DNA of 47,640 nt. Origin: Loigolactobacillus binensis (GTDB lineage Bacteria > Bacillota > Bacilli > Lactobacillales > Lactobacillaceae). The stretch is from positions 1-47,640 of the forward strand of contig NZ_BJDN01000024.1 of the NCBI RefSeq assembly GCF_005405165.1, read 5' to 3'. Below, in pieces: positions 35,675-44,793 of the stretch. Within the stretch, counting starts at the first letter, position 1. Each line of letters opens with the position of its first letter. Position numbers and translations under genes: made by a program. A model generated the notes under the pieces. It made no database searches, was not told the origin of the DNA, and saw only the letters and a program-made list of their open reading frames with translations.

Positions 35675-38005
35675 TTATTCTGAACGTAAAGCAATTGCTG
35701 CATCCTTTTTAGAAGCCATTCGTGCTGGTAAATGACCACCAATAATCGTTAACACCGTACTTAAGGCAATTAAAATCAGTGCATGTACTGGGTTAAGTTG
35801 CGCAACATTGGCCAGATCCGTCATGCGGTACAAAATACTATTGATTGGGAAGGTTGCTAGATAAGCAATCACCACGCCAAGAATTCCAGAGGCTACACCA
35901 AGGATTCCCGTTTCGGCATCAAAAACACGTGTAATATCCTTTTTACGCGCACCTAATGCTTTCAATACGCCAATTTCCTTGGTTCGTTCTAGAACTGAGG
36001 TATAAGTTAAAATACCGATCATGATCATACTGGTTACCAATGAAATACCAGCAAAAGCCACCAAAACATAAGTGATCGCATCCATTAGGCCACCAGTTAA
36101 ATCAGTCATTGTGCCGGCCAAATCAGTATAAACGATTTTATCGGCCTTAGACTTGCCTTTATTGTATTGATTTAAATAGTGTAAGACATGATCTTTATCT
36201 TTGAAATTATTAGGATAAATTAAAATACTGGCCGGTACGCTACTACCACCAAGGGTTGCTATTAGTTGTTGTTTGGTTTCTGCAGTAAGCGTTTCACCAG
36301 TCAACACACTTTGATTGGTTTGTTTTTGAGCCTGGACGATTGCAGAATCGCGATTATCTTGGATCACTTGCCGAACTAATTTATCGGAATAAGCGATACC
36401 TGGCGCTAACAAGCTCATATTGGTACTCTTTTTAGCCCGGATCACCCCAACGATTTTTAATTGGCGCTGACTATTATTATAAGCAGTAGTTAAATTTTGT
36501 TGCGGCACAAAATTTCCTGTTGGTAATTTTTGATAATAAGCATTATTGTTGGCCACCTTGATAGTTGTGCCAATAATCTGGCTATAATTTACTTTCTGAC
36601 CATTTTTAACGGTAAAACCAAGATTAGTTAATGCGTTGATATTGGTATGATTTTTACTATCCACTACTAAAACAATATCCGTTGCCTTCTGCGGATAACT
36701 TCCTTGCAACACCTTATAATTTGCTTTAAGAAAGTTATTTTGACCAGATTTTAGCGGTTCCGGAAAGACTGAGACCCCAACTCCGGAACTGGAAGAAAGA
36801 CTTTGCTGAAGATTTTGACCACTACCATCCGCATTGGAGAATTTAACTGTGCTAACTTTACCATTAATTTGCCGCAATAAATTCATACCGGTTAAGCGGG
36901 TATAGCCAATATTATTGCTGTATTTAGGATCAATATTTTTAATATACTTGAGAAACTTAGGCGTAAATTTATTAGTATGTTGAGCACTTTCACTTTGATC
37001 TTTTGCGGCCACTAAGTAACCTTTATTTTTGGCGACCTTATCAGAACTATCTGCAGCAGTCTGGGCCTTAGATTGATCCGTTGCCACTTGAGAAATCGTG
37101 ATCGGAAATTTAGCCAAGGTTTTGGTTTGGGTTGCGTCGATCTGCTTCTGAAACCCATTAGATAAACTTAAAACAATGGCAACACCAATGATTCCGATAC
37201 TGGAAGCAAACGCAGTAAGAAACGTGCGCCCTTTTTTTGTTCGAATATTATTAAAGGATAATTTGATGGCTGTCGCAAAGGTCATTTTGGTGCGCTTTAA
37301 TTTAAAATCACTGTTAGTCGTTTTTTCTTGATATGGATTAGAATCTTCCTTGACTTGGCCATCCGCAAATTCAACGATCCGATCAGCGTATTCGTGGGCC
37401 AAATCAGGATTATGTGTGACCATTACGACCAGGCGCTCCTGGGCTAGTTCACGGATCAGCTCCATGATCTGAACACTGGTTACTGTATCTAAAGCACCAG
37501 TTGGTTCGTCACAAAGGAGAATGTCTGGATCATTGACAATTGCTCGAGCAATCGCCACACGTTGCATCTGGCCCCCAGATAATTGATTGATCGCCTTATT
37601 AATATGTTCACCTAAGCCAACACGCTCCAGAGCAGCAACCGCTTTCTTTTTACGTTCAACTTTACCTACTCCGCTTAAGGTCATCCCCATCTCAACATTA
37701 TCGATAAGGCTTAAATGGCCGATCAAATTATAGCTTTGAAAAATAAACCCAACTGTATTATTACGGTAAGCATCCCAATCCGTTTCTTTAAATTCCTTAG
37801 TCGAAGTGCCATTGACGATCATATCTCCAGAATCGTAGCGATCAAGACCGCCTAGCGCATTTAACATTGTCGTCTTACCAGAACCACTAGGACCTAAAAT
37901 AGCAACAAATTCTTGGCGGCGAAAAGCAATCGATACATCATCTAACGCCTTAGTCACTGTATCGCCAACTTGGTAATATTTTTTAACGTGCTGAAGCTCG
38001 AGCAT
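35675..38005 (-). CDS. MacB-type ABC exporter, ATPase fused to permease
   Basis: A 776-residue single-chain ABC protein of the type VII/mechanotransmission group. Residues 1-225 are the ATPase: GPSGSGKTT (Walker A, about 39-47), [15 protein letters not shown] (Q-loop), [16 protein letters not shown] (signature), [12 protein letters not shown] (Walker B) and VTHN. A membrane helix lies at about 265-290, a large extracellular domain at about 300-625, and three helices at about 630-770. The chain order ATPase-helix-domain-three helices equals MacB. Relatives move peptides, lipoproteins or antibiotics; there is no MacA-type partner. The start at 38005 has GAGGG 5 bases ahead. Divergent from a MarR gene that probably controls it. 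Confidence 0.88.
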   Translation of the reverse strand: MLELQHVKKYYQVGDTVTKALDDVSIAFRRQEFVAILGPSGSGKTTMLNALGGLDRYDSGDMIVNGTSTKEFKETDWDAYRNNTVGFIFQSYNLIGHLSLIDNVEMGMTLSGVGKVERKKKAVAALERVGLGEHINKAINQLSGGQMQRVAIARAIVNDPDILLCDEPTGALDTVTSVQIMELIRELAQERLVVMVTHNPDLAHEYADRIVEFADGQVKEDSNPYQEKTTNSDFKLKRTKMTFATAIKLSFNNIRTKKGRTFLTAFASSIGIIGVAIVLSLSNGFQKQIDATQTKTLAKFPITISQVATDQSKAQTAADSSDKVAKNKGYLVAAKDQSESAQHTNKFTPKFLKYIKNIDPKYSNNIGYTRLTGMNLLRQINGKVSTVKFSNADGSGQNLQQSLSSSSGVGVSVFPEPLKSGQNNFLKANYKVLQGSYPQKATDIVLVVDSKNHTNINALTNLGFTVKNGQKVNYSQIIGTTIKVANNNAYYQKLPTGNFVPQQNLTTAYNNSQRQLKIVGVIRAKKSTNMSLLAPGIAYSDKLVRQVIQDNRDSAIVQAQKQTNQSVLTGETLTAETKQQLIATLGGSSVPASILIYPNNFKDKDHVLHYLNQYNKGKSKADKIVYTDLAGTMTDLTGGLMDAITYVLVAFAGISLVTSMIMIGILTYTSVLERTKEIGVLKALGARKKDITRVFDAETGILGVASGILGVVIAYLATFPINSILYRMTDLANVAQLNPVHALILIALSTVLTIIGGHLPARMASKKDAAIALRSE

Positions 38006-38106
38006 ACTATCCCTCTTTTCTTCTAAACTGCTTCCGATTCTATCAAAAGGCTTTACAATCGTCAAATATTCATTATCATTAATAGTTGATATAAAGTTGG
38101 CACTGA

Positions 38107-38122
38107 TTACGCTATTGCGTAA
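38107..38122. promoter_or_regulatory. Candidate MarR operator
   Basis: TTACGCTATTGCGTAA is a perfect inverted repeat with 6-base arms and a 4-base centre. It lies in the short divergent gap between the exporter and marR-like genes, close to the -35 position of a plus-strand TATACT at 38141. Confidence 0.5.
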
Positions 38123-38184
38123 AAGCGCGGCTAAGTTTTTTTATACTACTTTTCCATCATGTTAAGAAGGAGCTGCCACAACCT

Positions 38185-38652
38185 ATGCAGGAAAATGAGA
38201 ACGCAACCGCGTTATTTGAATTAATGACTATGTTGAATCAAATCATGTTTGATCCAAAAATGATTCAAAATGTTAAGCTTTCCAAAAACGAGCTTTTAAT
38301 TTTATCCTTAGTCAGAAACACTGACAAGATCATGATGTCGGCTTTGGCAACTGCCATTGGAACTTCACCTGCCCAAATTACCCGTTCTGTGACCAGCCTA
38401 GAAAATAAAAAATTAGTGCAGCGAAGGATCAACCCCAAAAATCGACGCGTGATCAACGTTACTTTAACCGTCCAAGGTGCCGCACTATTTGCACAACATG
38501 AACAGGCGGTCCAACTAAAGTTGCAGCAGCGCTTAGCACACATTTCAACTATGGATTATAAGGAACTCAATCACGCACTACAACAAGCTGTTTCCATTTT
38601 AAAGCATTCAAACTTAACGACCAATACTGCTGACCGCAACAATGTCAAATAA
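38185..38652 (+). CDS. MarR-family transcriptional regulator
   Basis: A 155-residue dimeric winged-helix repressor. The recognition region is SALATAIGTSPAQITRSVTSLENKKLVQRRINPKNRRVINVTLTVQGAALF (about 52-103), the standard MarR core with the wing containing NPKNRR. Helices at both ends make the dimer. AAGGAG lies 12 bases before the ATG, a little far; no better start was seen. It is divergent from the ABC exporter, and a small palindrome lies in the shared 179-base gap, so it likely represses itself and the exporter until a ligand binds. This last step is inference. Confidence 0.9.
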   Translation: MQENENATALFELMTMLNQIMFDPKMIQNVKLSKNELLILSLVRNTDKIMMSALATAIGTSPAQITRSVTSLENKKLVQRRINPKNRRVINVTLTVQGAALFAQHEQAVQLKLQQRLAHISTMDYKELNHALQQAVSILKHSNLTTNTADRNNVK

Positions 38653-38722
38653 CACACAACTAGGTAATTACCATTAGTGATACCCGCCAACGATATATCG
38701 TTTAAATAGCTTTGGTCCACGC

Positions 38723-38785
38723 AAAAAAGCGGCAACTAAGCTGATAGTTCCCAATTAAGGACGATCATCTAGTTGCCACTTTTTA
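38723..38785. terminator. Bidirectional terminator between the marR-like and VOC genes
   Basis: GCGGCAACTA (38729-38738) pairs with TAGTTGCCAC, with A6 on the left and T5 on the right and a 30-base loop with its own small pairing. Confidence 0.7.
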
Positions 38786-38786
38786 T

Positions 38787-39185
38787 TTACATTGCCATCC
38801 AGCTGGCAGACAAAACATTACCATCAGGATCTTTAACTTCTAGCTCATACATTTGGTCCTCCGGAATACCGAGTTCAACATGATAATATGAACCCCCATT
38901 TGCCGCCGCTGTAGCCGCAAATTCTTTGACAGCTGCCACACTATCAAAACTCAAAGCGGTCATACTTCCACTGACGCTTTGCGTAGCGGCAACCGTTTGT
39001 TCCTGCAGAAATTGGGCATAAAAGTCATGTGTCAGCAACATGAGCCAGATTGTTTCACTCCACATCATGCCGACACCATTTTCATCAGAAAAATCTTTAT
39101 TCTGCTTAAATCCTAGAGCCGTATAAAACGCAATTGAACGCTGCATATCTGTCACAGGCAAGTTCACAAAAACCATTTTTGCCAT
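38787..39185 (-). CDS. VOC-superfamily protein (glyoxalase/bleomycin-resistance fold)
   Basis: A 132-residue protein with the paired beta-alpha-beta-beta-beta modules of the vicinal oxygen chelate fold. It starts VFVNLPVTDMQRSIAFYTALGFKQN (about 4-28) and ends ELEVKDPDGNVLSASWM. The usual first metal ligand (His in the first strand) is Asn or absent, while the C-terminal Glu is present in YELEVKDPDG, so metal-dependent chemistry is doubtful. The start at 39185 has GGAGG 6 bases upstream. The ribosome site lies in a leader that also contains a terminator-like hairpin and a small overlapping frame. Confidence 0.85.
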   Translation of the reverse strand: MAKMVFVNLPVTDMQRSIAFYTALGFKQNKDFSDENGVGMMWSETIWLMLLTHDFYAQFLQEQTVAATQSVSGSMTALSFDSVAAVKEFAATAAANGGSYYHVELGIPEDQMYELEVKDPDGNVLSASWMAM

Positions 39186-39288
39186 CATGCACCTCCTGAG
39201 TTATTTTTGTTACACCATTATTATGGCAAGGATAACTGACGCTGGCAATCAATTGGCCTGTTTCTACGTATTTAGAATAACGACTCAT
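39106..39288 (-). CDS. Possible leader peptide / small ORF overlapping the VOC gene
   Basis: ATG at 39288, 8 bases after GGAG, opens a 60-residue frame that overlaps the first 80 bases of the VOC gene in another frame. The first 30 residues (MSRYSKYVETGQLIASVSY...) look more protein-like than the overlapping remainder. It may be a translated leader that couples to the VOC gene, or the remnant of a gene shortened by a frameshift. No family recognised. Confidence 0.33.
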   Translation of the reverse strand: MSRYSKYVETGQLIASVSYPCHNNGVTKITQEVHDGKNGFCELACDRYAAFNCVLYGSRI

Positions 39289-39304
39289 TTTTTTATCTCC
39301 ATAC

Positions 39305-39335
39305 AAAAAAGCCTCCAAGTTGGGAGACTTGGAGG
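39305..39335 (-). terminator. Terminator-like hairpin in the VOC gene leader
   Basis: Perfect arms CCTCCAAG/CTTGGAGG are followed by T6 on the minus strand, between the probable promoter (39369-39398) and the small frame. It may be an attenuator. Confidence 0.6.
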
Positions 39336-39368
39336 AACTTTTCTATGGTTGATAGATCTATCTTCTAT

Positions 39369-39398
39369 ATAGTAACCATTGTTGCCTGCAGAACGCAA
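39369..39398 (-). promoter_or_regulatory. Promoter of the VOC gene leader
   Basis: TTGCGT, 18 bases, TACTAT on the minus strand, about 35 bases upstream of the leader hairpin. A perfect palindrome GATAGATCTATC follows at about 39350-39361. Confidence 0.45.
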
Positions 39399-39581
39399 GT
39401 AAAAGTTGCTTTTTATATGAATTTCGCTTGACACCGACTTACACCGCCAAAACTGGCTAAAAATAATTTAAACTAGTTAACCTTGGACCAAAAGATGAGC
39501 AAATTATTAAAATTAGTTTATTTTTTTCTCATAATCCTTTATACTTTTACCTAATACAAAAAAGATTGTGAGTTGAAAGTT

Positions 39582-40874
39582 ATGTGGGCACGAATTACAC
39601 GGATCTCTTTGATCAAGCGGATCCTGATCGGTATTATTGTTGGGGCAATTTTAGGGATAACAATTCCTAGCTGGACTTGGCTGGAAATTTTGGGTGATTT
39701 ATTTGTTAATTCCTTAAAAGCTATCGCCCCATTGCTAGTTTTCATGTTGATCATGTCTTCAATGTCAAAGCATGAAAAAGGCGCACAAACGCATATGCGT
39801 TCGATCGTTGTCTTATATTTAATGGCAACGTTCATTGCTGCATTAGTCGCAGTTGGCGCCAGTTACTTGTTCCCCGTTGATGTGGTTTTGCCAAAGGGCG
39901 CAACCAGCGCTGCGGCTAACGCACCAAAGGGAATCTCGACCGTGATCAATAGTCTATTCAATAACGCCATTGAAAATCCCGTCAAAGCCTTAACCGAAGG
40001 TAATTACTTGGCCCTGCTAGTCTGGGCTAGCCTGATCGGTATCGGTTTGCGACCATTTGGCGGCACCACCAAAAAACTGGTTAGCGACTTTTCCAACGCG
40101 ATCACCAACGTTGTCCAATTTATTATCCAATTAGCACCAATCGGTATTGTCGGTTTAGTTTTTCGTTCTGTAGCACAAACTGGTTTAAGTGGTTTAGCGC
40201 GTTATGGACAACTTATCCTATTAGTCGTTGGGACCATGGCCTTTGTCGCTTTAATCGTTTACCCAGCAATGGTTTGGATCATGACCCATCAAAACCCATA
40301 TCCATTGACCTTGTTTACACTGCGCGAAAGCGGCATTCCTGCATTCTTCACCCGAAGTTCGGCGGTTAACATCCCCATCAATATGGATCTTAGTCGGCGG
40401 TTAGGTTTAAATGAAAAAACTTATGCCATCTCCATTCCTTTAGGCGCGTCGGCCAATAGTGGTGGCGCTGCTATGACCATCTCGATCATGACGTTGGCCA
40501 CCGCACATACACTAGGTATCAGTGTTTCTTTCCCGATGGCTTTCTTACTTTGTCTATTATCCGCCATTTCGGCCACCGGCGCCTCTGGTATTGCTGGCGG
40601 CTCACTGTTATTGATTCCACTGGCTTGTAGCCTATTTGGTATTTCCAACGATATCGCCATGCAAGTGGTTGGTGTCGGTTTTATTATTGGCGTGATTCAA
40701 GACTCAGTTGAAACGGCAGTTAACGCCGCCAGTGACATTCTTTTCACCGCTACCGCAGAATTTGCGGATCTACGGCGAGCAGGAACACCCGTCAATATTA
40801 GTGAACGTGTCCGGCAAGCACGGGCAACCGAAGCTGGTGACGTCACTACCATTATTGAAGAACATACGGACTAG
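39582..40874 (+). CDS. sstT: Serine/threonine:Na+ symporter
   Basis: A DAACS-family membrane transporter of about 430 residues with about eight helices and two re-entrant hairpins. The C-terminal half holds FFTRSSAVNIPINMDLSRRLGL (about 251-272) and IPLGASANSGGAAMTISIMTLATAH (about 284-308), which carry the Ser-rich and substrate/sodium-binding elements of SstT; DSVETAVNAASDILFTA follows. The frame opens at TTG three codons earlier, but ATG at 39582 begins the usual MWARITRISLIKRI; the ribosome site (GTGAG) is weak. A hairpin terminator follows directly. Confidence 0.93.
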   Translation: MWARITRISLIKRILIGIIVGAILGITIPSWTWLEILGDLFVNSLKAIAPLLVFMLIMSSMSKHEKGAQTHMRSIVVLYLMATFIAALVAVGASYLFPVDVVLPKGATSAAANAPKGISTVINSLFNNAIENPVKALTEGNYLALLVWASLIGIGLRPFGGTTKKLVSDFSNAITNVVQFIIQLAPIGIVGLVFRSVAQTGLSGLARYGQLILLVVGTMAFVALIVYPAMVWIMTHQNPYPLTLFTLRESGIPAFFTRSSAVNIPINMDLSRRLGLNEKTYAISIPLGASANSGGAAMTISIMTLATAHTLGISVSFPMAFLLCLLSAISATGASGIAGGSLLLIPLACSLFGISNDIAMQVVGVGFIIGVIQDSVETAVNAASDILFTATAEFADLRRAGTPVNISERVRQARATEAGDVTTIIEEHTD

Positions 40875-40881
40875 ATCCATT

Positions 40882-40913
40882 AATGCTGACTGCTTTTACA
40901 GTCAGCATTTTTT
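40882..40913 (+). terminator. sstT terminator
   Basis: Arms AATGCTGACTG/CAGTCAGCATT are followed by T6. Confidence 0.87.
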
Positions 40914-40934
40914 ATGTTCTCCACTAAAAAAACG

Positions 40935-40962
40935 TAGACAAAGCGGTTGATTTCGTTATAAT
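40935..40962 (+). promoter_or_regulatory. Promoter of the second VOC gene
   Basis: TAGACA, 16 bases, TATAAT on the plus strand, 57 bases before the start. Confidence 0.6.
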
Positions 40963-41019
40963 GAGAACGGTATCATTGCTAGTGTCCGACAATTAACTAA
41001 CGCAAAGGAGTGTTACGCA

Positions 41020-41481
41020 ATGCAATCACGTCTCTACCCTTATCTTGCCTTTACCAACGCTAAAGAAGCCTTGGCCTATTACGAAACCGTTTTTGGAGCC
41101 ACTAATATTTATCGGCTCGCACCATCACCAGAACAAGCACAACAATTTGGCCTACCTGCTGATGCTGACCTTAACAATATGACTATGCACGCTGGCTTTA
41201 CTATTCTAGGCGTAGATTTGCAATGTGCCGATGCCTTCAATGGCGCCGTTACTGCTAATAAACAGATCACTTTAATGCTGGACATCAATAATGAAGATCC
41301 TGCCAGTGTAGCTGCTGCCGACGCTTTCTATGCTAAAATTGCCGCATCTGACCAAGTCGAAATTTCAATGCCCTTCGCCGAACAGTTCTGGGGCGGTAAA
41401 ATGGGCCATTTCACTGATAAATACGGCGTCAATTGGATGTTACACACACAACCTTGGTCCCAAAACTTAGGCCAAAAATAA
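41020..41481 (+). CDS. VOC-superfamily protein, PhnB-like
   Basis: A 153-residue protein that begins with the PhnB/YjdN pattern YPYLAFTNAKEALAYYETVFGA (about 6-27), continues with NNMTMHAGFTILGVDLQCAD (about 52-71), and ends with FWGGKMGHFTDKYGVNWMLH (about 126-145), the hallmark of this subgroup. The biochemical role of such proteins is largely unknown; some bind small antibiotics or act on sugars. AAAGGAG is 9 bases before the ATG. A single gene with its own promoter and a long hairpin terminator. Confidence 0.87.
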   Translation: MQSRLYPYLAFTNAKEALAYYETVFGATNIYRLAPSPEQAQQFGLPADADLNNMTMHAGFTILGVDLQCADAFNGAVTANKQITLMLDINNEDPASVAAADAFYAKIAASDQVEISMPFAEQFWGGKMGHFTDKYGVNWMLHTQPWSQNLGQK

Positions 41482-41504
41482 TAATGCACAGTAGTCAATA
41501 CGAG

Positions 41505-41552
41505 AAGTTGGTACTAGGTCAAGTCATACTTGATTTAGTGTCAACTTTTTTT
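41505..41552 (+). terminator. Terminator after the PhnB-like gene
   Basis: An extended interrupted stem AAGTTG..ACTA..TCAAG with CTTGA..TAGT..CAACTT is followed by T7. It also abuts the stop of the YolD-like gene on the other strand. Confidence 0.86.
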
Positions 41553-41931
41553 ACATCAATGTAACGTGCTTAATCGCCGCTAGTACTAACCAAACAATTT
41601 TCTGTTGGTCAGTCTGAATCCCGATCTCATTATCCGCCATACCGACAACTGTTCCAGTCAATGCAACCACCCGCTCGCCATCCTCTAATTGATTAAGTTG
41701 CAGATGAACAGGACGCTGAGTTTGCCACGCTGCAAAAAGGCTTTGACTGATCATAGCCAGCGGTTGTGCTGCTAATTGAGCTTCTGGCACTTCAGCGGCG
41801 TGCATTTTCTGTAAGGCGCTAGTGTGATCAGATAAATAAAAGCCCCCCCACTTCAACATACCGCGATCATGATAGTGATATTTAAAAAAATCAGCGGCGA
41901 CCTGTCTATCCTTAGCCTGATGTAAAATCAT
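41551..41931 (-). CDS. YolD-like protein
   Basis: A 126-residue protein carrying the YolD pattern DRGMLKWGGFYLSDHTSAL (about 22-40) and a C-terminal beta-rich half ending in GIQTDQQKIVWLVLAAIKHV. YolD-like proteins are typically encoded beside error-prone Y-family polymerases in Firmicutes and are thought to be accessory to them. The same is true here: it is the third gene of the LexA-controlled unit, 10 bases after the previous gene. GGGGG lies 6 bases before the ATG. The molecular role is not settled. Confidence 0.75.
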   Translation of the reverse strand: MILHQAKDRQVAADFFKYHYHDRGMLKWGGFYLSDHTSALQKMHAAEVPEAQLAAQPLAMISQSLFAAWQTQRPVHLQLNQLEDGERVVALTGTVVGMADNEIGIQTDQQKIVWLVLAAIKHVTLM

Positions 41932-41941
41932 TTCAATCCCC

Positions 41942-42253
41942 CTACTGAATCAAAGTTTGTTTTTGGGGCCAACGTAATGTTGCAAAGTCGACAAAATTAA
42001 AAGTTAACTGTGTCGTTGACCGCAATAAAACAATCACTGCTTCTAAATAATCTAATTGATACACTTGTAAACGATGTAATGGCAGTGAACGTTCACGTTG
42101 ATGTGGTGCTTGACTGTTTAAAAAGAAATTATAAGTTGGACCATAAATATTATTCACTATCTCTATCTGGTAACGATGCCGTGCTTGCGGCTTGAAATAA
42201 ATAGCTAACCGTTGCTGAATGAGCTTAGCTGCTTGCTGTGGTGTCTCAATCAT
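41942..42253 (-). CDS. Unknown protein in the Y-polymerase operon
   Basis: A 103-residue soluble protein (MIETPQQAAKLIQQRLAIYF...), with a helical start, a basic middle (KPQARHRYQIEIVNN, HQRERSLPLHRLQVY) and a final hydrophobic part. The start lies inside the end of the polymerase gene (8-base overlap) and has GGGGGG 7 bases ahead, so the two are translationally coupled. Position between polymerase and YolD-like genes implies an SOS-related role, possibly as an accessory subunit; no motif supports this further. Confidence 0.7.
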   Translation of the reverse strand: MIETPQQAAKLIQQRLAIYFKPQARHRYQIEIVNNIYGPTYNFFLNSQAPHQRERSLPLHRLQVYQLDYLEAVIVLLRSTTQLTFNFVDFATLRWPQKQTLIQ

Positions 42254-43544
42254 AACTATTCCCCCCATTATGACCGCCAACTAAACCTGCACGCGCCAAC
42301 ATGGTGCCACCAGGCAATAAACTACTAGCCGGGAATAATGCTGTAGTCCCAAAACGACGGCGAACCTGATCCAGCACCCGCTCAAAGCGCATGTTTTTTA
42401 ACTGTCGTTCCGGGTCCTGAAATAAATTGAGCTGTAAGCCAGTATCCGGCACTAAGTGAGAAACAGAGACGGCAATATGCCGAATAGCCTGACCAGCCCA
42501 AGCACCACGAAATAGCGTTAACAAATGATTGATCAATTCATAACTGCTGGCGGTAGGCTCAATCCGCAATGAATGACTAAACCCACTACGACCATCTGTT
42601 TGCGCGGCAGCATGCGCAAAGCCAATTCCTAAACTAACGCAACCAGCCTTTTGATAGTGCCGCCGCATTCGCGCAGTAACTTGCGTGGCAATTTCGCGTA
42701 AAACTAACTCAATTTCACCTTGTTTTAAATAATCGCGCGGCAAAACTTGCGAGTTACCCCAGCTTTTGTCCTGAGGCGTTACAACCTCATGCAGTTGACT
42801 GCGATCAATGCCCCACGCCAACGCAAATAATTGAGTTCCAATTATTCCCATTGCCTGCTGTAATTCGTACGGATCGATCAACGCCAGATCCTGCATACTA
42901 TGAATACCCAGATGTTGTAAATGAATGGCAGTCCGGCGACCAATACTCCAAATCTTAGTTAAATCTGTCAGCGGCCAAACTTTAGTAGCCATTGTGGTGT
43001 AAGTCAATTGGCCGATCAAGTCGTGATCGTGCTTAGCAAATAAATCTAGTGCCAACTTAGCCTGAATTGGATTCTCACCAATGCCCACCGTTGTGTATAA
43101 ACCAAGTTTATGCCGAACCGTTCGCTGGATGGTTCGTGCTACTGCTAGTGGCGTTGGGCCAAATAGATGCCACGAATGCGTCATATCTAAAATTGATTCA
43201 TCAATTGAATATGGGTAACAGTCTTCATCGGCCACAAAAGAACGAAAAATTTGGTTGATCGCAATATTCTTCTCAATATATAAATTCATTCGCGGCGGTA
43301 CCACCATTAATGCTGGCGTAACCGGCACTTCATATTGACGAGAAACATTACTGATACCAAAACGTTTTTTGGCCTGCGGTGAAGCGGCTAGCACCAGCCC
43401 ACTACCAGTATTATCGGCTTCCGACATCACCACTAAAACGGAGCGCAGTGGATTCAAACCACGCTCAACACTTTCAACACTGGCATAAAAGGATTTATTA
43501 TCGATCATAAAAAAAACACCATGGGGTTCATTTGTATAATCCAT
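42246..43544 (-). CDS. Y-family DNA polymerase (UmuC/UvrX-like)
   Basis: An error-prone translesion DNA polymerase of 432 residues. FFMIDNKSFYASVE (about 11-24) holds the first catalytic Asp and the steric-gate region; YPYSIDESILDMT (about 106-118) has the SIDE-type Asp-Glu pair. WPLTDLTKIWSIGRRTAIHLQHLGI (about 188-212) is the helix-hairpin-helix thumb, and the little-finger domain follows to about 360. The C-terminal SLLPGGTMLARAGLVGGHNGG tail is typical of the Gram-positive UmuC group. The start at 43544 has GAGG 8 bases ahead. The LexA box in its promoter places it in the SOS response. First gene of a three-gene unit. Confidence 0.94.
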   Translation of the reverse strand: MDYTNEPHGVFFMIDNKSFYASVESVERGLNPLRSVLVVMSEADNTGSGLVLAASPQAKKRFGISNVSRQYEVPVTPALMVVPPRMNLYIEKNIAINQIFRSFVADEDCYPYSIDESILDMTHSWHLFGPTPLAVARTIQRTVRHKLGLYTTVGIGENPIQAKLALDLFAKHDHDLIGQLTYTTMATKVWPLTDLTKIWSIGRRTAIHLQHLGIHSMQDLALIDPYELQQAMGIIGTQLFALAWGIDRSQLHEVVTPQDKSWGNSQVLPRDYLKQGEIELVLREIATQVTARMRRHYQKAGCVSLGIGFAHAAAQTDGRSGFSHSLRIEPTASSYELINHLLTLFRGAWAGQAIRHIAVSVSHLVPDTGLQLNLFQDPERQLKNMRFERVLDQVRRRFGTTALFPASSLLPGGTMLARAGLVGGHNGGNSYD

Positions 43545-43572
43545 TTGGCCCACCTCGATCTAACTTAATTCC

Positions 43573-43601
43573 ATTATAGGAACATATGTTCGATTAAGCA
43601 A
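43573..43601 (-). promoter_or_regulatory. LexA-controlled promoter of the polymerase operon
   Basis: TTGCTT, 17 bases, TATAAT on the minus strand. The spacer contains CGAACATATGTTCC (43579-43592), a near-perfect Gram-positive LexA/DinR box (consensus CGAACRNRYGTTCG). Bound LexA would block RNA polymerase directly. Confidence 0.9.
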
Positions 43602-43617
43602 GTCATTTTCCCCAAAA

Positions 43618-43665
43618 AATAAGCCAAGTTAAAACTGACTATAAACAGTTTTAACTTGGCTTATT
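43618..43665 (-). terminator. Terminator of the MetE-like pair
   Basis: A perfect 20-base stem (43618-43637 with 43646-43665) and an 8-base loop. The minus-strand tail is ATTTTTTGG, so the T run is good on that strand. Confidence 0.85.
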
Positions 43666-43671
43666 AAATAG

Positions 43672-44775
43672 TTAGACTTCTGGCCAAACACTTTCTGCTA
43701 CTTGCTTGACTAGTTTTAATTTTGCCCATTGGTCGGCAGCCGTTAGCTTATTACCTTCTTGGGTAGACGAAAAACCACATTGCGGGCTTAAACAAATTTG
43801 ATCCAAGGGCACGTATTTAGTTGCTTCTTGGATTCGCTGCTGCAGAGCAGCCGGTGTTTCTAATGCTGGTGTTTTTGACGTCACTAGACCTAAAACGATG
43901 CGCTGATCATGTAAATTAGCCAATGGCGCAAAACTACCAGAACGTTCATCATCAAATTCTAGGAAAAAGCCGTCAAAGGCCGTGATCGCCAACAAACGTT
44001 GCGCAATTTTAGCATAAGAACCGTTGTACAACCATTGTGATTGAAAATTACCCTTGCACAAATGAAAAGTGATCGCCATATCAGCAGGCTTAACCGTCAA
44101 AGCAGCCTCAGTAATATCGCCGAATTCCTGCACTAATTCATCTGGATCATAACCATTTTGTTTGATCAATTCCCGAAAATGCTGGTCAAATAACGCCCCC
44201 CAACTAGTATCATCTAACTGCAAATAACGGCAACCAGCCGCATAAAACGCCAAAATTGCGGCTTGATAAGTAGCGACCAGATCCGCTTTAAATTCATTCT
44301 TTGACGCATAAACGGGATGATCATGGTACTTGCGGGACAAAATAAACGAGTCGAGGAAGATCATATTCGGTCCAGGAATCGTCTGCTTAGCCGTTGTAGT
44401 TCCGGCATGAGCTTGGGTAAAGCGAAAATGATCAAGGAAAGGATGATCGGCGGCAAAAGATAATTTACCACTAACGTAAGTGCCCTGTGCTTCAGCCTTA
44501 ATGCCGAAAGCAGTGGTTTCAAAATTATAAACAGTGATCCCGTTTAAAGCAGCGATAAAATCTAGATGCCACCACCGCCGCCGAAATTCGCCATCCGTCA
44601 CTGCTTGCAAACCGATCTCCTTTTGCTTGGCGATCACTTTAATGATCTCGGCGTCTTCGACTTGGGTCAATTCAGCCTTACTGATTTCGCCAGCGGCAAA
44701 TTTTGCCCGAGCATTCTTCAAAGCTTGCGGCCGCAATAAGCTGCCAACTTGATCATAACGATAAGGAACTGTCAT
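43672..44775 (-). CDS. Cobalamin-independent methionine synthase family protein (YxjG/YxjH-like), second copy
   Basis: A 367-residue protein equal to the C-terminal catalytic half of MetE. Zinc ligands appear as His and Cys in FHLCKGN (about 238-244) and Cys in SPQCGFSS (about 338); LQLDDTSWG and FLEFDDERSG hold further site residues. There is no N-terminal MetE half, as in B. subtilis YxjG and YxjH. Such proteins are linked to methionine supply, possibly using homocysteine and a different methyl donor. It follows its paralogue by 18 bases; they differ at many positions, so the duplication is old. The start has GGAGG 10 bases ahead. Confidence 0.88.
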   Translation of the reverse strand: MTVPYRYDQVGSLLRPQALKNARAKFAAGEISKAELTQVEDAEIIKVIAKQKEIGLQAVTDGEFRRRWWHLDFIAALNGITVYNFETTAFGIKAEAQGTYVSGKLSFAADHPFLDHFRFTQAHAGTTTAKQTIPGPNMIFLDSFILSRKYHDHPVYASKNEFKADLVATYQAAILAFYAAGCRYLQLDDTSWGALFDQHFRELIKQNGYDPDELVQEFGDITEAALTVKPADMAITFHLCKGNFQSQWLYNGSYAKIAQRLLAITAFDGFFLEFDDERSGSFAPLANLHDQRIVLGLVTSKTPALETPAALQQRIQEATKYVPLDQICLSPQCGFSSTQEGNKLTAADQWAKLKLVKQVAESVWPEV

Positions 44776-44793
44776 TTAATTTATACCTCCAAA

